A DNA stretch of 16,820 nt from an uncultured Lachnospiraceae bacterium (GTDB lineage Bacteria; Bacillota; Clostridia; Lachnospirales; Lachnospiraceae), in NCBI GenBank assembly GCA_949076555.1, contig CARUOB010000040.1:1-16820 (forward strand). Reading direction: 5' to 3'. A program made the translations under genes and the position numbers. The notes below the pieces were generated by a model. That model ran no database searches, had not been told where the DNA came from, and was given only the letters and a program-made list of their open reading frames with translations. Numbering within the stretch: the first letter of the stretch is position 1; every line of letters begins with the position of its first letter. Below are positions 13,032 to 16,820 of the stretch, in pieces.

Positions 13032-13924
13032 AAGAAAGACTGGATGTAATTCTGGTCAGACAGGGACACGCCCCCTCACGAGAGAAAGCGAAAGCGCTTC
13101 TCATGGCTGGAAATGTGTTTGTGAATAACCAGCGGGAGGATAAGGCGGGTACGCTGTTTGACGAGCGCAAAATAGTGATTGAGATTAAGGGCAGACAGCT
13201 CCCCTACGTAAGCCGCGGCGGTCTCAAGCTGGAGCGGGCCATCGGACAGTTTCCGATTACCCTGCAGGATCAGGTCTGTATGGATATCGGCGCGTCCACC
13301 GGGGGATTTACGGACTGTATGCTACAAAACGGCGCGGGAAAGGTGTATGCCATAGATGTGGGACACGGACAGCTTGACTGGAAACTGCGCAGTGATGAGA
13401 GAGTGGTCTGCATGGAAAAGACCAATTTCCGCTATGTGACGGATGAGGAGATCAGGGAACCCATCGATTTTGCGTCGGTGGATGTTTCTTTTATTTCTCT
13501 CACCAAGATACTGATACCCGCAAGGAACCTTTTGCGGCGGGGAGGAGAAATGGTCTGCCTGATCAAGCCCCAGTTTGAGGCCGGACGTGATAAGGTTGGA
13601 AAAAAGGGCGTGGTGCGGGACCGGAAGGTACATGTGGAAGTGGTGCAGCGGGTTGTGGATTACGCGGATATGATCGGTTTTTCAGTGAAAGGGCTTACCT
13701 ATTCGCCGATTAAGGGGCCGGAGGGAAACATTGAGTATCTGATGTGGCTGGAGAAACGGGCCGAAATCGCGGCAGAGATTCAGGATATGTCGGAAAAGGA
13801 AGCGATCGACGCGCTTTCTGCGCTGTCCGCGGCCGGAGAAGGCATTTCCTGTGAGGAAGGGCAGGCGGCGCGGATTTTGGAGCTGGTTGAGGAGGCGCAC
13901 GGCGCGCTGGACGAGGCGAAATAG
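13028..13924 (+). CDS. tlyA: TlyA-family rRNA 2'-O-methyltransferase
   Basis: TlyA proteins methylate cytidine 2'-O positions in 23S (and in some bacteria 16S) rRNA; older annotations call them hemolysin A. The protein has 298 residues. It has an N-terminal S4 RNA-binding domain (about 3-62, ERLDVILVRQGHAPSREKAK), then an FtsJ/RrmJ-like methyltransferase domain with the SAM motif MDIGASTGGFTDC (85-97). Residues Lys67, Asp152, Lys180 and Glu236 match the K-D-K-E tetrad of Mycobacterium tuberculosis TlyA with a constant offset of two. The Bacillus ortholog is YqxC. Start and dxs stop share ATGA, so translation is probably coupled. Site specificity cannot be read from the sequence. Confidence 0.93.
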   Translation: MKERLDVILVRQGHAPSREKAKALLMAGNVFVNNQREDKAGTLFDERKIVIEIKGRQLPYVSRGGLKLERAIGQFPITLQDQVCMDIGASTGGFTDCMLQNGAGKVYAIDVGHGQLDWKLRSDERVVCMEKTNFRYVTDEEIREPIDFASVDVSFISLTKILIPARNLLRRGGEMVCLIKPQFEAGRDKVGKKGVVRDRKVHVEVVQRVVDYADMIGFSVKGLTYSPIKGPEGNIEYLMWLEKRAEIAAEIQDMSEKEAIDALSALSAAGEGISCEEGQAARILELVEEAHGALDEAK

Positions 13925-13927
13925 CGG

Positions 13928-14764
13928 ATGAACAAATTCTATCTGATTACCAACGAGGCGAAAGACCCCGCTGGAGAGATCACAAATAAAATAACGGATA
14001 TTATTAAAATGCATGGCGGCGAAGCCGTCTGTGTCAAAAACGAGAGACAGATTCTTGCTAAAAACGAGACGGACGGGGTGGACTGTGCGCTTGTGCTGGG
14101 AGGAGACGGGACGCTGCTTCGGGCGGCCGGAAATATGCTTGACAGCGGGATTCCCCTTCTCGGCATCAATCTCGGCACGCTGGGCTATCTGGCGGAGGTG
14201 GAGAGCGGCAGCGCAGAGGAGGCGGTGGAGAAGCTTTTGAGGGATGCGTTTGTCAGGGAGGAGCGGATGATGCTCTCCGGCAGGGTACAGACCGGGGAGG
14301 GCAAGGAGCGGCACGCGCTGAACGATATCGTGATTTCCCGCTGCGGCTCCCTGCAGACTTTGAATGTCCGCATCTATGTGAACGACAGGTTTTTAAACGA
14401 TTACTGTGCGGACGGCGTGATCGTCGCCACGCCCACGGGGTCTACGGGGTACAATCTCTCGGCGGGCGGGCCTATTGTGGAGCCGTCGGCCAGACTCCTG
14501 CTTTTGACGCCGATTTGTCCCCACACCTTAAATACCCGCAGTATCGTGTTTTCACCGGAGGATGAAATCACGGTGGAGATTCCCGAGGGGAGAGACGGGC
14601 ATGAGCAGACGGTGGAGGCCAACTTTGACGGCAGCCACAGGATAACGCTCAGAACCGGAGACTGCATTCGAATCCGCCGTTCCGATAAGACAACGGGAAT
14701 TATCAGGCTGAATACGGAGAGCTTTCTGGCGGTGCTCCATAAAAAAATGAGTGAAGCAATATAG
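13928..14764 (+). CDS. nadK: NAD kinase
   Basis: NadK phosphorylates NAD to NADP in the cytoplasm. The protein has 278 residues. It shows the kinase motif GGDGTLLRAA (58-67), LGINLGTLGYLAE (78-90), the NDIV motif (132-135) and the glycine-rich block DGVIVATPTGSTGYNLSAGG (162-181), which together bind NAD and ATP. The gene starts 3 nt after the tlyA stop, with a purine-rich GAGGCGAAA region in the end of tlyA as likely ribosome binding site. Position between tlyA and argR is common in Clostridia. Confidence 0.96.
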   Translation: MNKFYLITNEAKDPAGEITNKITDIIKMHGGEAVCVKNERQILAKNETDGVDCALVLGGDGTLLRAAGNMLDSGIPLLGINLGTLGYLAEVESGSAEEAVEKLLRDAFVREERMMLSGRVQTGEGKERHALNDIVISRCGSLQTLNVRIYVNDRFLNDYCADGVIVATPTGSTGYNLSAGGPIVEPSARLLLLTPICPHTLNTRSIVFSPEDEITVEIPEGRDGHEQTVEANFDGSHRITLRTGDCIRIRRSDKTTGIIRLNTESFLAVLHKKMSEAI

Positions 14765-14792
14765 ATAGTTACGAAAAGGATTTGCACGTGTT

Positions 14793-15242
14793 ATGAAAAA
14801 GAAAAGGCACGAGAAAATTATAGAGCTGATCACACAGCATGAAATAGAAACCCAGGAGGAACTGGTCGAGCGGCTGCGGGCTGACGGATACGAGATTACG
14901 CAGGCCACCGTGTCCAGAGATATCAGAGAATTAAAACTCTCCAAGATACCTACCGGCAGGGGACGGCAGAAATATGTGGCTTTCGGCGGGGAGGAAGTGC
15001 ATCTGGGCGACAAGTACGGCAGGGTTTTGAAAGAAGGGTATGTGTCCATGGAACTGGCGCAGAATCTTTTGGTATTAAAAACCGTGTCAGGTATGGCTAT
15101 GGCTGTGGCGGCGGCGGTGGACGCCATGAAGATTGAGGAAGTCGTCGGCTGTATCGCCGGGGATAATACGATCATGATGGCGATGCGAAGCGAGCAGGAC
15201 GCCCGGATCGTGATGGAGAAGATCGGCAGAATGGTCGGTTAG
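14793..15242 (+). CDS. argR: Arginine repressor ArgR/AhrC
   Basis: ArgR is a hexameric, arginine-responsive regulator of arginine synthesis and breakdown genes. The protein has 149 residues. The N-terminal winged helix (about 1-65) has TQEELVERLRADG and the recognition helix TVSRDIRELKLSKI. The C-terminal domain forms the hexamer and binds arginine around GCIAGDNTIMM (119-129). Most family members have two Asp here (GDD); this one has Asp124-Asn125. No arginine genes are in the window and I see no clear ARG box upstream. The AAAGGA Shine-Dalgarno ends 12 nt before the ATG, longer than ideal. The gene is followed by recN after 14 nt, the standard Bacillota order. Confidence 0.95.
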   Translation: MKKKRHEKIIELITQHEIETQEELVERLRADGYEITQATVSRDIRELKLSKIPTGRGRQKYVAFGGEEVHLGDKYGRVLKEGYVSMELAQNLLVLKTVSGMAMAVAAAVDAMKIEEVVGCIAGDNTIMMAMRSEQDARIVMEKIGRMVG

Positions 15243-15256
15243 GAAAAGAGGGTAGA

Positions 15257-16820
15257 ATGTTACAGAGTTTACATGTGAAAAATCTGGCTTTGATTGACGA
15301 GACAGAGGTAACCTTCGGCGGCGGCCTCAATATTCTGACCGGGGAAACCGGAGCCGGAAAGTCCATTATCATCGGTTCCATCAATCTGGCGCTGGGCGCG
15401 AAGGCGGATAAGGAAATGATCCGTTCGGGGGCTGAGTATGCGTTGGTAGAGCTGGTGTTTACCGTGGAGGACCCGGCACAGGTGAAAGCCATACAGAATA
15501 TGGAGCTTTCGCTGGAAGAAGGGCAGCTTATTCTGCAGAGAAAGATTATGGAGAACCGCAGCCAGTGTAAAGTCTGCGGGGAGACGGTGACCGCCAAACA
15601 GCTCAGACAGCTCTCAGAGATTTTGATCGATATTCACGGACAGCATGAGCACCAGTCACTTCTAAAGGAAGCAAAGCAGCTTGAAATACTGGATGCTTAC
15701 GCAGGGAGCGGCCTTTCGAAAAAAAAGCGGCAGTTATGTGAAACTTACAGACAGTATCGGGACAAATGCCGGGAGCTGTCCGAGAATGAGACGGATGAGG
15801 AGACGCGCAAGAAGGAGTGCGCTCTGGCCGAGTTTGAGTGCCGGGAGATCGAGGAGGCAGCGCTTGTTCCCGGAGAGGACGAGGAGGTTGAGCAGGCCTA
15901 CCAGCGGATGAGCAATGCCAGAAAGATCGAGGAGGCGGCGGTCAGCGCCCATGCTCTGTGCGGCTATGAAAACAGCGGCGCCGGGAGTGTGATCGCAAGG
16001 GCGCTTCGGGAAATACGGGCGGTATCCGCCTATGACGAGACGCTTAAGGAGTATGAAAAGCAGCTATTGGATATCGACAGCCTTCTGAACGATTATAACA
16101 GGGGGATGGCGGAGTATCTTTCGGGGCTTGAGTTTGACGCCGGGCTGTTTGAGCAGACGGAAATACGCCTGAATCTGATCAACCGTTTGAAGTCAAAATA
16201 TGGAAATTCCGTGGAGGAGATTCTTGACTATCGGGAACGCGCTTTGGAAACCATAGAAAAGTATCAGGATTACGACGCTTACAGGGCAGCGCTTGAGGAG
16301 GAGACGGCGGCGCTTAAGGAAAGGGCGCTTGCGCTTTCTGATGAGATTTCCGCCCGCCGGAAGAAAAATGCCAAAGCGCTTTCCGAAAAGATGAGAGAAG
16401 CCCTTGCCGATCTGAATTTTGAACAGGCAGTTTTCGAGATTCAGGTGGAGGCCGACGAGGAGAGACTTTCTGAAAACGGCTATGACAGGGTGTGCTTTTT
16501 GATTTCCACGAACCCCGGAGAACCGGTGAAGGAGCTTTCACAGGTGGCCAGCGGCGGAGAGCTTTCCCGCATCATGCTGGCGCTCAAAACGGTGCTGGCG
16601 GATAAGGATGAGATCGAAACGCTGATTTTTGACGAGATTGACACCGGGATCAGCGGGCGGACGGCCCAGATGGTGTCTGAAAAGCTGCGCCTGATCGCAG
16701 AGCGCCATCAGGTTATCTGCATCACTCATCTGCCGCAGATCGCGGCCATGGGCGGCGCCTCGTTCTACAACTATCAGGTTACGGGCATCCTGCCGCGCTG
16801 GGCCGTAGGCGTGGGGGTCA
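15257..16820 (+). CDS. recN: DNA repair protein RecN (3' end missing or altered)
   Basis: RecN is an SMC-like ATPase in double-strand break repair. The frame is open from the ATG at 15257 to the window end, 521 codons; the family is usually 550-580 residues. The N-terminal ATPase half has Walker A GETGAGKS (29-36). A long coiled-coil region (about 140-390) follows, including the segment DIHGQHEHQSL near its base. The C-terminal ATPase half has the signature ASGGELSRIMLALK and Walker B TLIFDEIDTGISG, then ITHLPQIAAM ending at residue 498. Residues 499-521 no longer look like RecN (see the separate entry). AGAGGG lies 4 nt before the ATG. Eight A residues occur at 15719-15726 with no frame loss. 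Confidence 0.93.
   Translation, partial: MLQSLHVKNLALIDETEVTFGGGLNILTGETGAGKSIIIGSINLALGAKADKEMIRSGAEYALVELVFTVEDPAQVKAIQNMELSLEEGQLILQRKIMENRSQCKVCGETVTAKQLRQLSEILIDIHGQHEHQSLLKEAKQLEILDAYAGSGLSKKKRQLCETYRQYRDKCRELSENETDEETRKKECALAEFECREIEEAALVPGEDEEVEQAYQRMSNARKIEEAAVSAHALCGYENSGAGSVIARALREIRAVSAYDETLKEYEKQLLDIDSLLNDYNRGMAEYLSGLEFDAGLFEQTEIRLNLINRLKSKYGNSVEEILDYRERALETIEKYQDYDAYRAALEEETAALKERALALSDEISARRKKNAKALSEKMREALADLNFEQAVFEIQVEADEERLSENGYDRVCFLISTNPGEPVKELSQVASGGELSRIMLALKTVLADKDEIETLIFDEIDTGISGRTAQMVSEKLRLIAERHQVICITHLPQIAAMGGASFYNYQVTGILPRWAVGVGV
16751..16820 (+). other. Terminal segment not resembling RecN
   Basis: After ITHLPQIAAM the RecN family continues with an Asp/His-containing strand and a Lys-rich stretch. 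Here the in-frame translation reads GGASFYNYQVTGILPRW and then AVGVGV, rich in aromatic and alternating residues. Neither of the other two forward frames restores a RecN-like continuation, so a simple frameshift does not explain it. The window ends 70 bases later. A chimeric contig end, a recombination junction or true divergence are all possible. Confidence 0.55.

Noticed and set aside
15719..15726. Eight A residues in recN as a programmed frameshift site
   Set aside because: The recN frame continues normally through it, other frames give no sensible product, and nothing downstream suggests recoding.
1..16820. CRISPR arrays, tRNA or rRNA genes, insertion sequences, prophage or defence genes
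   Set aside because: None was seen by eye; the window is covered by core genes with no direct-repeat arrays, transposase motifs or attachment sites. Small structured RNAs could be missed without a covariance search.

Overview
The window is 16.8 kb of dense chromosomal core sequence. Every gene I can support lies on the + strand. It holds most of the spoIIIA sporulation operon, an RF3 gene (prfC), a secreted transglutaminase-like gene, and the housekeeping block yqhY-nusB-xseA-xseB-ispA-dxs-tlyA-nadK-argR-recN. This gene content, the moderately high GC, the strong AGGAGG-type ribosome binding sites and the lack of intergenic space point to a spore-forming member of the Clostridia (Bacillota), most like Lachnospiraceae. 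The family assignment is inference from protein style; the sequence does not name a genus.

Layout. Positions 1-4857 carry spoIIIAA (5' end outside the window) through spoIIIAH, the mother-cell half of the SpoIIIA-SpoIIQ channel that joins mother cell and forespore. Positions 4858-5038 are the only sizeable intergenic gap (181 nt). It is rich in secondary structure: a composite hairpin just after the spoIIIAH stop, a possible promoter, and a GC-only hairpin ahead of prfC. Positions 5039-6631 are prfC, and 6667-7860 encode an exported protein with a full Cys-His-Asp transglutaminase triad. A good candidate extended -10 promoter at 7867-7895 then opens the second operon. That operon runs yqhY (Asp23 family), nusB, xseA/xseB (exonuclease VII), ispA and dxs (isoprenoid precursors), tlyA (rRNA 2'-O-methyltransferase), nadK, argR and recN, with spacings from a 26-nt overlap to a 47-nt gap. 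recN runs off the 3' end.

The genes work in three groups. The first is sporulation channel assembly. The second is translation termination and ribosome biogenesis (prfC, nusB, tlyA). The third covers isoprenoid and NADP supply, arginine regulation and DNA repair. The order matches the well-known Bacillota arrangement, except that accB-accC and folD of the Bacillus subtilis arrangement are absent and prfC plus the transglutaminase gene sit between spoIIIAH and yqhY.

I see no CRISPR array, tRNA, rRNA, transposase, prophage or defence system, and no classical intrinsic terminator (GC hairpin plus T-run). I do not think an undescribed multi-gene system is present. The items most worth checking are the last ~70 bases of recN, which stop resembling RecN in frame (possible chimeric contig end), the structured RNA segments at 1426-1453 and 4859-4897, the signal-peptide-free SpoIIIAE, and the transglutaminase gene of unknown role.
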